A DNA stretch of 64,000 nt. Source: Ostreococcus mediterraneus. Its lineage: Eukaryota > Chlorophyta > Mamiellophyceae > Mamiellales > Bathycoccaceae. A program made the position numbers and the translations under genes. A model generated the notes under the pieces. That model worked only from the letters and a program-made list of their open reading frames with translations, ran no database searches and was not told where the DNA came from. Numbering within the stretch: position 1 is the stretch's first letter; every line of letters begins with the position of its first letter. Positions 52,937-62,160 of this stretch are shown one piece after another. The DNA lies in NCBI GenBank assembly GCA_012295225.1, contig WMKK01000002.1, positions 482,914 through 546,913 of the forward strand, given 5' to 3'.

Positions 52937-54264
52937 CGTCGGAAGCACGGGTGTTGAAAGCCCTGCTCGCGGGATCGTGCGTGGATTCGTGTAAGGCGCT
53001 GGATGCGTGTTTCGCGGCGCGCGCGGATGTCAAGGCGTCGACGTGCGAACGCGCGCTCGGGTTGTGTCAAAAGCACGATAAAGCGAAGCCTGCGTTGAGG
53101 ATTTTAGCGCGGATGGATGCGACGGGAGGGGCGGTGAAGGTGACTCCCGTGGCGCTGCGGTGTGTGTTTTTTGCGTGCGCGAAGCGAGGGATGTTGGCGG
53201 AGGCGTTGACGTTGATGGCGCGTCGAGACGCGAGCACGGGGGCGAGGCTTTTGGGTATGGATGTGCTCGTGCGCGCGTGTGCGATGACCCCGGGAGGGGT
53301 GGATGGTGATTTAGGATTAGCTTTGCTCGAAAGTGCACTGCGCGGGATGAGTGGGTTTGGGTCGTGGGAGCCTGGGACGACGGCGGCGATACGCGAGCAA
53401 CTACCGTTTACGTTGCCGAAATTACGCGACGACGACGAAGACGATGAATATCATCTAGCCAAGTCCGCTGAGGCGCGTCAGATTCATTACCCCGAAGGAA
53501 GTTTTAAGGTTGTGTGCTGGGACGATGGTCGACGACGGCCGGCGGATAGACTTCCGCTCATGCTCTACGCGCCCGCGCATCCGGGCGTGATTCCGCTCGA
53601 ACCATCGGGACTCACCGAAGCCGCGCGACACGATATCCCACACGTCCCTGGCGCGTTTGCAGTGACAAACGTGCTTTCGCGGAACGAATGCGCCGCCATC
53701 GTTGCCGCGGGTCAAACCATCGGCTTACGAACGGACCCGAAAGATAGGGATCAAGGCACCGACGCGTCTCGTTTGCAATATTGCGAATTCGTCGTGTGGC
53801 CGCGCACGATTGAAGCGTTATGGCGCCGCGTCGCGGATTTGATGCCGCAAGGCGCGTGTGGGATTAACCCGCGATGGAGATTTTTTCGTTACGGCCCGGG
53901 TACGATTTATCGACGCCACGTTGACGGGTCTTGGCCCGCGGGCGGTCTCAACGCCGACGGCGAATACGTCACCGACGCATCCGACGGCAAGGTGCGTTCG
54001 CGCTTGACATTCTTAATCTATCTCACCGAAGGTTTCGATGGCGGTTCAACGACGTTTTACACCGCCACACCGGGTGAACCAGGGGTGATTAGCGCGCGAG
54101 GGGTGCAGCCACAGCTCGGTGCGGCGCTGTGTTTTCCCCACGGGGACGCCGAAAATTCACCCATTCACGAAGGAAGCGCCGTGCGCGTCGGCGTCGGCGG
54201 CGAACAATTCAAGTACATCATCCGCACCGATGTGTTGTTCGATTTAGCATCAACACCACAATAA
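52708..54264 (+). CDS. Prolyl-4-hydroxylase-like 2OG-Fe(II) oxygenase with N-terminal PPR-like helices
   Basis: A 518-residue protein. A basic N-terminus (MGKTARRRKRRRGGGG) and an acidic/Thr-run linker precede helical repeats (~85-240; VSLCQKHDKAK-like pairs such as CERALGLCQKHDKAKPALRI and LRCVFFACAKRGMLAEALTL) that resemble pentatricopeptide repeats. The C-terminal P4H-type double-stranded beta-helix starts near residue 310 (VTNVLSRNECAAIVAAGQTI). It has the Fe ligands in YRRHVDGSW (H-x-D) and the distal His in PIHEGSAV, and the 2OG-binding basic residue lies in EQFKYIIRTDV. It probably hydroxylates a protein Pro or related residue; localisation is unclear because no signal peptide is visible. 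Confidence 0.82.
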
Positions 54265-54319
54265 CGACCATTTGTACATGTGTAATAATAATAACAACAA
54301 CAATGACGACACTATTCTT

Positions 54320-55267
54320 CTAAAGGTACACGACGCCGCATCCTTCGGGTAACGCCACGTGCAACGCCTTGACTGAAAAAGCGCTCCTCGCCGTCGACGA
54401 CGCGTCCCTTTGAACGATTTCAATCCCAATCGAAGGCGTCGTTTTCGCCGATGCATTCTCATACCCAACAATTGTAGATGAATCACGACCGAACGCAGCG
54501 CGATCCTTGCGATCCTCTGCGGCGTATTCAACGACGCCTCGCGCCTTGAACCCGCGCTTGGCCGTCGGCCCGAGCGACGACGTCACATTCGCCGCCACCG
54601 CATCAACATCGCCGTCGCGAACGACCACGCGAACAACCACCGCAGTTTTCGCCACCCACGGTGTGCCCGTTTTAACAAACGTCAAACCAAGCGACTCGCC
54701 ACTCCGCGCGCTCGTATTCGCGCGACACCCCGCGAAGGCGTCGCCCGAACATCGCTCCCCGTTCGACGCGCTCGCTCCACCGTTACGAATCGCCGTATTC
54801 CTCGCGCGCGCCGGATTGTCACCACCGACGACAAACCCAACGAGCTCGACTCCTCGTCGGTCGCTCGACGTCGGCGACTCGACCGCGTCTTGAAACTCGA
54901 CGGCGAACGCGCCCGAGCCGTCGCGCACGACGACGGCGTCGCCGTCAACGAGCTCAAACTCGGGCACCTGCGCCGCGAGCGCGCGCGCGGCGTCCGCGGC
55001 GCGCGCACCGACGCACGAAACGACAACGCGCGTGATTGCGGGCGCGACGGCGGCCTCCGCAGCGCGCGCGTCGTTATTTCGCGCGTGCATGAGCAGCGCC
55101 GCGAGCGCAGTGGCGCGCAACGCCTCGCGCCGCGTCGTCGACGCCGCGGACGCGGATGCCGCCGACGCCGCGGATGCCGACGCCGCGGACATGGTGGCGC
55201 CACGACGCACCGCGGCGCGCGTCGCGCGTCGCGCCACCGCCGTCGTCGGCGTCGCCACAGAGGGCAT
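54320..55267 (-). CDS. Hypothetical protein with a Tat-like thylakoid-lumen signal
   Basis: A 315-residue protein. The first 70 residues have an Ala/Arg/Thr-rich transit region, a striking Ala/Ser repeat (SAASASAASAASASAAS) and then TTRREALRATALAALLMHAR, a twin-arginine hydrophobic segment before ARAAEA. This would direct it to the thylakoid lumen. The mature part mixes strands and helices (TRVVVSCVGARAADAARALA, VELVGFVVGGDN, SLGLTFVKTGTPWVAKTAVV, VVYL at the end); two similar halves, as in VOC/glyoxalase-like folds, are possible but unproven. The start is the ATG at 55267. The divergent SART3 gene begins 37 bp away. Confidence 0.65.
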   Translation of the reverse strand: MPSVATPTTAVARRATRAAVRRGATMSAASASAASAASASAASTTRREALRATALAALLMHARNNDARAAEAAVAPAITRVVVSCVGARAADAARALAAQVPEFELVDGDAVVVRDGSGAFAVEFQDAVESPTSSDRRGVELVGFVVGGDNPARARNTAIRNGGASASNGERCSGDAFAGCRANTSARSGESLGLTFVKTGTPWVAKTAVVVRVVVRDGDVDAVAANVTSSLGPTAKRGFKARGVVEYAAEDRKDRAAFGRDSSTIVGYENASAKTTPSIGIEIVQRDASSTARSAFSVKALHVALPEGCGVVYL

Positions 55268-55304
55268 CGGTCGCGGCGCTTTGTAACGGCATTTCTCAGC
55301 GCGC

Positions 55305-57689
55305 ATGCCCGACGACGACGATATGCACGACGTCGTCGCGTCCGACGACGATGACGACGACTTCGACGACGACGACGACGAACGGTACGACGACGACGAG
55401 GCGTCGGACACCGACGCGTCGTCGTCCTCGTCGCAGTCGCAGTCGTTGGATGTCGATGACGACCTCGTGGATGCAATCATGTCGCTCGAACGCACCTGGG
55501 ACGCGTCGACGCAGCGCGATTACGTCACGGGCGCGCGACTGATAGACGCGTTACATCGCGCGAAACTCCGTGAGCGGTGTAAATCCGTGCGGGAGGCGTA
55601 CGCGGCGCGGTTTGCGTTGAATGAGCTGCAGTGGCGCGCGTGGATTCGAGACGCGCTCGAGGACAAGACGACGGAGAAAGTCGAGCGACACGCGCGTGCC
55701 GATGCGCTCTTCGCGCGCGCCATCGCGGATGTCGGCACAGCGAGCGTTGAGCTGTGGATGGGGCGTTTACGCCTCGGGTTGGAACGCGGATTGGATGACG
55801 AAGAGCGACGGAACGCGTACGAGGCGGCGGCGCGCGGGCCGGGGACGCACTACGTCGACGGGCACACCATTTGGGCCGCCTATCGTGCGTTCGAATCGTC
55901 TCGCGCGAATGACGTGAGCGATGTAAACGCACGTGTCAAGGCGCTGTTTATTCGGCAGCTCGCGCTGCCGCATGGGGAGATTGATGGGACGATGGACGCG
56001 GCGCGCGCGTGGGCCGCGAGCGCGGACGTCGGCGAGCGCGTCGTCGGCGAGCTCGAGCGCGCGTACGTCACTGGATGCGCCGCCAAGGACTTGCGCGCGC
56101 CGTATGAAGAACAAATAGCACTGCGCGACGGACAAGTGCCATCAGGTGCGACGTTGAAAGCGTATAAGCGGTATATTGAATTTGAAGTCGCGAGTGGCGC
56201 GCCGGCGCGAGCCGAACACGTCTACGAGCGCGCGTTGATTCTCTTCCCGTACGTCGGTGAACTCTGGCGCGAGTACCTCGTGTTCGCGCGCAAAGCAAGC
56301 AACGCCACACTTCTTACGCGAGCGCTAAAGACGTGTCCTGCGTCTGTCGCGCTTTGGACGTACGCGCTCGACCGACATCGTTCGCGCGCGCTCGAAGACG
56401 AAGCGTTGGAGGCGCGGTTTCGCGACGTCAAAGACGCCGCCTCCGTGCTCAGCGTCGTCATCGATCGATATTTTTGGCACGGTGAAGACCTGGACATCCA
56501 TCGCGTGCTCGACCTCACCAAACGAGGGTTTGAGCACATGAAGATGGTGTTTTCAGCCAACGCGAGCGCGCAAGCCGCCGTCGACGTCATCCGTCGCGCG
56601 TTTCTCGCTCCGTGGATGGCGCGACGTCTCGCGCAATCGCCCAACAACGTGTGGGCCCCAGTGCGCGACTTTCTCGCGGACATCGCAGACGACACACTGT
56701 TTAAAACCGCGGCGGAATTCGTCATCGCGCGCGCGGAATTTGAAGCTATGAATGACTCGAGCGCGACGACGACGTCGAGCGTGTTGACCATTTTTGACTC
56801 GGCGTCCCGACGCGGCGTCGAACCCGTCGGCGTGTCCAAAAAGTCTGTCGACGACGCCACGCGCGTGCGACTCGGCGAACGCATGATACTCGATGCGAAA
56901 TTACATTACTTGGCCTCGGTCGACGCCAAGGCGTACGCAAAGGTGTATGAAGACAAGACGAATTTCGTGCGAGCGAGCCGCGAGGTTGATTTCGACGCCG
57001 CGTGCGAACGCTTGGACGCGAGCGCGGCGGCCAAGGCGAAATTGCGCGCCGCGGCGTCGGCGTCGACGCGTAAACGCACCACAGGGGGTGACACAACGAA
57101 ACCCGCGCGTAAACGCTCGAGACGCGACGACGACGCTGGTGCGCAGCACGACGCAAAACTCAAGGACATGGACCACGACGCGAGGGTCAAGGCGCTCTTT
57201 CCCAACCGGGACCAACGCACCGTGTTCGTCAAGAATCTATCATGGGACGTCACCGATGCCGAGCTCGCGGATTTTTTCGACGGTAAAGGTGGTGATGTCA
57301 ACGCGCGCATCGTGAAAGATAAAGCCACGGGCCGTCCGCGTGGGTTTGCGTATGTTGATTTTAGCGAAGACGCGGCGGTGACGGCGGCCATCATGCGAAG
57401 CGGGGAAAAATTAAAAGGACGCGCGATTGATGTGGCGAAATCTCGACCGCCCAGCGCGACGACGGACGATGGTAGCGGTGGACGAGGTCGAGGTCGAGGT
57501 CGAGGTCCAGCGAGCGAAACCGCCGGTCGCGGCGGTCGCGGCGGTCGCGGCGGTCGCGGTGGTCGCGGCGGTTTAGGATTGACGCCGCGCGCCGTCGCCG
57601 CGGCGCCCGTACCAGCGGACGCCGCGGGTAAAACCAACGCCGATTTCCGTGCGATGCTATTCGTCAAATCAAAGGAAGGTGAAACTTAG
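55305..57689 (+). CDS. SART3/Prp24-like U4/U6 snRNP recycling factor
   Basis: A 794-residue protein. A very acidic, Ser-rich start (~1-50) is followed by an array of HAT helical repeats (~55-560; for example LWMGRLRLGLERGLDDEER, YVDGHTIWAAYRAFESS, YKRYIEFEVASGAPARAEHV and YERALILFPYVGELWREYL). One RRM near 635-715 has RNP2 VFVKNL and RNP1 RGFAYVDF. A Gly/Arg repeat tail follows. The extreme C-terminus TNADFRAMLFVK matches the conserved LSm-binding end of SART3/Prp24 (SN.DF..LF). HAT repeats, RRM and this tail define the family, which re-anneals U4 and U6 snRNAs. Only one RRM is evident, where animals have two. Confidence 0.88.
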   Translation: MPDDDDMHDVVASDDDDDDFDDDDDERYDDDEASDTDASSSSSQSQSLDVDDDLVDAIMSLERTWDASTQRDYVTGARLIDALHRAKLRERCKSVREAYAARFALNELQWRAWIRDALEDKTTEKVERHARADALFARAIADVGTASVELWMGRLRLGLERGLDDEERRNAYEAAARGPGTHYVDGHTIWAAYRAFESSRANDVSDVNARVKALFIRQLALPHGEIDGTMDAARAWAASADVGERVVGELERAYVTGCAAKDLRAPYEEQIALRDGQVPSGATLKAYKRYIEFEVASGAPARAEHVYERALILFPYVGELWREYLVFARKASNATLLTRALKTCPASVALWTYALDRHRSRALEDEALEARFRDVKDAASVLSVVIDRYFWHGEDLDIHRVLDLTKRGFEHMKMVFSANASAQAAVDVIRRAFLAPWMARRLAQSPNNVWAPVRDFLADIADDTLFKTAAEFVIARAEFEAMNDSSATTTSSVLTIFDSASRRGVEPVGVSKKSVDDATRVRLGERMILDAKLHYLASVDAKAYAKVYEDKTNFVRASREVDFDAACERLDASAAAKAKLRAAASASTRKRTTGGDTTKPARKRSRRDDDAGAQHDAKLKDMDHDARVKALFPNRDQRTVFVKNLSWDVTDAELADFFDGKGGDVNARIVKDKATGRPRGFAYVDFSEDAAVTAAIMRSGEKLKGRAIDVAKSRPPSATTDDGSGGRGRGRGRGPASETAGRGGRGGRGGRGGRGGLGLTPRAVAAAPVPADAAGKTNADFRAMLFVKSKEGET

Positions 57690-57900
57690 GTTGCGTTGTC
57701 GTTTTGTTATATAGCACCTATCGGTAGTCTTACAGAGTCTAACCTAAGCTCTATTGGGAATCGTATGTATGGTTACTTTTTGCGTCTTCGTCGCGGGGCT
57801 ATCAATCGCGTTGTACAGTTGCCCGCTTCCCGAGAATACGCGAGACTTTTCAATCTCAAATGCTGCGTGCGCATATGCGCGAGCACGCGTCGCTATGTCG
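57690..57900. other. Convergent spacer between SART3 and proline dehydrogenase
   Basis: 211 bp, AT-richer just after the SART3 stop. 3' ends only; no gene seen. Confidence 0.5.
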
Positions 57901-58788
57901 TCAACCCCAAGATAATCGTTCGAGGAACCGACGGAAAAGGTACGGCGTGAGGTCCGTGATGCCATTTCCAAAAGGGACGTACTTGAACACTCGAGCACGC
58001 TCCTCCACCAATCGGCTCGTGGTTTCGTCATCCATCCCGAGAAGCTGCGCGAACACCGCACGATCAGTGTTTTCGGACGCCAAGGCTTGCTCAATGTTAT
58101 CCATGTTACGAGTCGCAACGAGCGCCATGACGTGTCCGTTTGCCGAACTCAACGCCGTCTCCAACCCCTTGGCGTACGACGCATCCGTGGCTGCCTTTGT
58201 CGGTAACAACGCACCGCTATCGCGGTCCAATCGCAAGTACGCCCCTCGAACGAGCTTTGCACCCATGATGTACCCGCGATTCTTTGCAATCTCGATATCC
58301 TTTTCGAGTTCATCCACAGAATCCGCGCGATACATTTGGTACGTCTTGAACACCGTCGGCATCGCTCCGGGCGCGAACCCCGAGCTTCCATCAATCTTTG
58401 CGTTATATTTTTCCATTAATCCGCTCGCGGTTTCGGAATACGACCTGTGCAAAGAATTCTCCTCCGCATCGACCGCCATGGAGGTATTCAACCGCGCTGC
58501 AAGCGCAGCGATGTTCGTCGCGTGCCGAGCCGCGAGCGCGCGGTCGTCTTGCGCGCCCAGCGCCGAGAGTTTAATCGCATGCATCGCGCTCGGATACTCA
58601 TGCATGCGCTGCGCAATCACGCTCGCCACGCGGTGACTCTCGGCAGAAGGACGGTGCTCGCGCGCAAAGTCTATTATCGTCCCGCACCCGAGCGCGCGCA
58701 ACCCCTCGACGAGCGCCGGGAGCTCATGCGACAACGCGGCAAAATGCAACCGCGGCGTGATGTGGCGAATGTGCGACAAGAACGCCAT
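57901..58788 (-). CDS. Proline dehydrogenase-like protein
   Basis: FAD-dependent oxidation of proline to pyrroline-5-carboxylate, the first step of proline catabolism. The 295-residue protein is short compared with plant ProDH (about 500) and near the bacterial minimal TIM-barrel length. Family motifs in order are IKLSALG, MAVDAEEN, TVFKTYQMYRADSVDELEKD, GYIMGAKLVRGAYLRLDRDS, TDASYAKGLETAL, MALVATRNMDNIEQAL, VFAQLLGMDDETT and FKYVPFGNGITDLTPYLFRR. No obvious mitochondrial presequence is present with the ATG at 58788, so a missing 5' exon is possible. The core resembles fungal PUT1-type enzymes as much as plant ones. Confidence 0.88.
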   Translation of the reverse strand: MAFLSHIRHITPRLHFAALSHELPALVEGLRALGCGTIIDFAREHRPSAESHRVASVIAQRMHEYPSAMHAIKLSALGAQDDRALAARHATNIAALAARLNTSMAVDAEENSLHRSYSETASGLMEKYNAKIDGSSGFAPGAMPTVFKTYQMYRADSVDELEKDIEIAKNRGYIMGAKLVRGAYLRLDRDSGALLPTKAATDASYAKGLETALSSANGHVMALVATRNMDNIEQALASENTDRAVFAQLLGMDDETTSRLVEERARVFKYVPFGNGITDLTPYLFRRFLERLSWG

Positions 58789-59383
58789 GCGCTCGCCTCA
58801 GCGAGGGCGAAATGCGTTGAAACGAAACCTTTCACGCGCGTTCGTGCGCGTCTCGCGTCTCACGCGCGGTCGCGCGCGCCGCGGCTGGGTCGATTCCGCG
58901 AAACGACGCGGTCGGTTTACGCGGCGACCGTCCGCGACGCGTCCGACCGTGAACCGCGCGTCCTGTCGCGCGCGCCTCCCGTCGCCCGCGCGCGCGCGTC
59001 GGAAACGATGCGAGTTTTAGTTTTCGTGCGTCGTCCGTCACTCGCGCGCGTGTGCGTGCGGTCGCGAGCGTCGTGAAGTGCCGCGACGCGTCGCGCGACG
59101 CGTTTTGGTCTGTGGGAACGCAAACCGTCGTGCTGACGTGGCGTTGATGGAGCGTACGCGGGACCGCGCGGTCCCGGATGCGCATCGATAGCCGTCGCGG
59201 GCGATGGCGACCGCGCACAGGGAGAGATGTGTATTCGTGTAACGCGTGTGTATTGATGGACAACGCGTTTGACGACGCGGGTGCGGGCATGGGTGTTTGA
59301 CGACGTGCGCGCGACCGCGACGTTCCGTCGAGCGTTGTCAGCCGCAAAACGCCGCGCGTGGCGGAACGACGACGTGGAGCGAG
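58789..59383. other. 595-bp intergenic region
   Basis: Between the proline dehydrogenase start and the GT77 stop. GC-rich at the proline dehydrogenase side. A possible undetected 5' exon of proline dehydrogenase would lie here. No RNA gene or convincing ORF was seen; the open frames are Arg/Ala/Thr-rich. Confidence 0.4.
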
Positions 59384-62083
59384 CTATGCCTTGATGAGGG
59401 CTGTGATGTTGATTGGGATTTCTCCACCGAGCTTTTCGGCGGCGCAGCACCATGGGTTGAAGACTTCGCGCATGCGCTCGTCGAACCAGCGGTCGCGTTC
59501 GGGGGCGCCAAAGGTTAAAAAGTCAGCACCGTCGGCAGACGACGCGCCCAAACCGTCTAAAACAACCACTGGGGCGTGCTCGACCTCGCTGAATGCACGA
59601 AGGACGTCGGCTGCGCTCGCACCTGTGGTTAATACCGCAGCTGCCTTCGATTCATCGATGTCGACTTTCGTTGGGAGATATCCAGCGGTTTTCGTCACGG
59701 CGCCCGTCACGCGCCCGTCTCGCGCACCGCACGCCGTGTAGTTTTTCTCGTGGTCGCAAAACACCACGCGCAGTGCCGCGGGAAGACGACTGAGACCAGC
59801 GGCGATGCGGTTCTCGAAATAGTTCGCCTCACGCACATGCAATTCGTGCAACGCGCCAGAGCCGAATTTGATGAGTCGCAAGACGTGGTCCATAGGACAC
59901 GCGAACGGAATGTCGTGGTCACCTAGCGTGCAGTTGTTCATGAAGTAAAAATGCCTGTGGCATCCGCACAAGAGCTGCGGAAGAATCAACGTGCGATTGG
60001 TGATAATTGCGATCGCAAAGGCGTCGCGCAGGCGATCGGCCTGCCACGCCAACGCGCGCATATGGCCCTCGGGAATGCCTTCACTGGGCGTCGTGATGGA
60101 TGACCTGGACGCCTCCTCGAGCTCAGCTGGAACGTTGAAACGAACGACCAAGGTCTTCTCTTCTTGCTTGTGCGCGCCGCTAAATGCGTCTTTATCGTCT
60201 CGCCATAAGCCAGCTTCGCGGAATCGCCAAATCTTAGACGTGTAACCCGAGTACACGTACGTATCGTGCACAGCAAAGGCGTGCGGAGACGCGTTTCGGC
60301 CCTTGACAAAGTAAGTCATGCCGTTACCGAATAACTCCGTTGGCAACAGCGCGAGACGAACGCTCCCGGATGACCCACCATAGCTATATAGTGGACGAAA
60401 ACCGGCCACAAAATCTTTCGCGAGCGTACCATTGAGATCCGCGTCGGCATGTCCACGCTCGCACGCGTCGTACGGACACGCGCCTTCGATGTCGTCTTCA
60501 AGCTCATCCAAGCCTTGTCCATACGATGAGTAATCACACGAGAGCTCGAGTGGACATTTGTCTTTTGGCTTGATGCACTGCTTGTCTTCGTTCTCAACCA
60601 CAGGCGTCTTGCAAAACGCACGAATTAAACCAACTTCGTGCGAAGCGCTCTTCCTCGAGCCTAGCGAATGAAACAGCTCGTTGAAATGGGCTTGGTCATG
60701 TCGCGGAATTCCCTCTTTTTTATCCATTCTCTCGCTCCAGTCTATGGCAAATCGGATAGCAGACTTTGTACATCGAAAAAACATCATCCCAGTGTTCAGC
60801 TCTGCTCTAAATGGCCAAGGATTTTGTCCAAGCTTGTCGTGATACTTTTGCCACGCTCGCAAACCGTCTTGGCCGTTCTTTTCGTGCTCATAAAATACAC
60901 GTGCGCCAGCTTCGAAATGGAACACAAAGTCCGCTGACATAGCCACGTCTGTGACACCGAGCTGTCCGGTGTTGAAATAATCTTTCGGATCTCGCATCCA
61001 CGCCACGTCGACATCGCTCAGCGCGATGTCGTATCCGTTTCGCAACAACGCGGCGATGCAATGCACCTTGGCGCGCGTCACCGCGTGAAATGACTGCGTG
61101 TCGTCTCTAAATGTGTTATCCTCGCCCCGCTGCTCGGTGAAATTAAACTTCAACACGCCTTGCGCAGCCTTGGTGCAATGAAAGCTAAAGTCTACGTATA
61201 ATTTCACCTCCTCTATGCACCAATCGTACGTCGCCGAGTCTAAAGCCGCGACAATCACGCGATTGGCATCAATACCCGCCTTGCGGCACGTCCAAATCCA
61301 GTTACCGAGCATCCCTTTCGATTCAATTGTCGAAAACGTCGCATGCAGTTGCGCGCCGGGGCGAGGCTTGAACTTTTCGCGGACGGTCGACAAGTCGATG
61401 ACATTGGCGTCCAACTGACCCAACGCGTCTTCATCCAGCGGCGTTGGACGACGACGCATGCGTATTAGCTCGCTTTCGCTATTCATCGACGTACGCAACG
61501 TCACCGATGGCGTCTCCGTTGCCGAATTGATTGACGTACGCCGACCAGCGTCAGCAATCAAACGTTCATTTACATCGCTCGACGTCGCCCACGTCGACGT
61601 CGTATCCTCCTCTGACAACCGCTCTGCGTACGCGTCTACACTCGCGTTCTGTACTGCCTCGCTCGTCGGCGGCGAAAATGATGACGTATTCGATCCCGCA
61701 TTGACTGTGGCGTCGTCTTCCACGTCGTCGTCGTCGTCGTCGTCGTCTGCGACGGACGGTATCGGTTCCGTCTCTCGCGTCGCCGGTTCATCGAGCTCAT
61801 CCGCCTCTCCCCCCGACGCCGCCTCGCGCGCGTCGCGTACCGCCTCCGTCGTGCGATACACATCGCGCGCGACTTCACTCGCGCCCTCGTCGCGCCTCGC
61901 GCGCGCCATCGTCACCGACACGGCGTCGTTTGCGCGGACGGTTGTCCCCAAACGCGACGTTCCGAACGTCATGCACGCGACGACGAGCGCGAGAGCGACG
62001 CGGCGCGCGAGGCGACGACGAGGCGGCGCGAGGACGCTCGACGCACCGACGCCCGCGGCGCGGTCGTAGAGCGCGCGCACCAT
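59384..62083 (-). CDS. GT77-family glycosyltransferase, XEG113-like
   Basis: An 899-residue type II membrane protein. A short cytosolic end, then a signal anchor at ~25-45 (RRVALALVVACMTFGTSRLG), and a disordered Ser/Asp-rich stem to ~210. The catalytic domain has RVIVAALDSATYDWCIEEVK, RAKVHCIAALLRNGYDIALS and DVDVAWMRDP, with the DxD metal motif; AELNTGMMFFRCTKSAIRFA and GIPRHDQAHFNELF follow. The C-terminal part (LLPTELFGNGMTYFVKG, AFAVHDTYVYSGYTSKIWRF, AIITNRTLILPQLLC, FACPMDHVLRL) follows Arabidopsis XEG113, an extensin hydroxyproline arabinosyltransferase of the Golgi. The acceptor in this alga is unknown. Confidence 0.85.
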   Translation of the reverse strand: MVRALYDRAAGVGASSVLAPPRRRLARRVALALVVACMTFGTSRLGTTVRANDAVSVTMARARRDEGASEVARDVYRTTEAVRDAREAASGGEADELDEPATRETEPIPSVADDDDDDDDVEDDATVNAGSNTSSFSPPTSEAVQNASVDAYAERLSEEDTTSTWATSSDVNERLIADAGRRTSINSATETPSVTLRTSMNSESELIRMRRRPTPLDEDALGQLDANVIDLSTVREKFKPRPGAQLHATFSTIESKGMLGNWIWTCRKAGIDANRVIVAALDSATYDWCIEEVKLYVDFSFHCTKAAQGVLKFNFTEQRGEDNTFRDDTQSFHAVTRAKVHCIAALLRNGYDIALSDVDVAWMRDPKDYFNTGQLGVTDVAMSADFVFHFEAGARVFYEHEKNGQDGLRAWQKYHDKLGQNPWPFRAELNTGMMFFRCTKSAIRFAIDWSERMDKKEGIPRHDQAHFNELFHSLGSRKSASHEVGLIRAFCKTPVVENEDKQCIKPKDKCPLELSCDYSSYGQGLDELEDDIEGACPYDACERGHADADLNGTLAKDFVAGFRPLYSYGGSSGSVRLALLPTELFGNGMTYFVKGRNASPHAFAVHDTYVYSGYTSKIWRFREAGLWRDDKDAFSGAHKQEEKTLVVRFNVPAELEEASRSSITTPSEGIPEGHMRALAWQADRLRDAFAIAIITNRTLILPQLLCGCHRHFYFMNNCTLGDHDIPFACPMDHVLRLIKFGSGALHELHVREANYFENRIAAGLSRLPAALRVVFCDHEKNYTACGARDGRVTGAVTKTAGYLPTKVDIDESKAAAVLTTGASAADVLRAFSEVEHAPVVVLDGLGASSADGADFLTFGAPERDRWFDERMREVFNPWCCAAEKLGGEIPINITALIKA

Positions 62084-62160
62084 GCGCGGCGCGCGACTGA
62101 AAGTGGCGTCACAGCATGGCGCGCGGCGCGCCGTGCGGTGCCTGTCGCGCGGTGGTCGTC

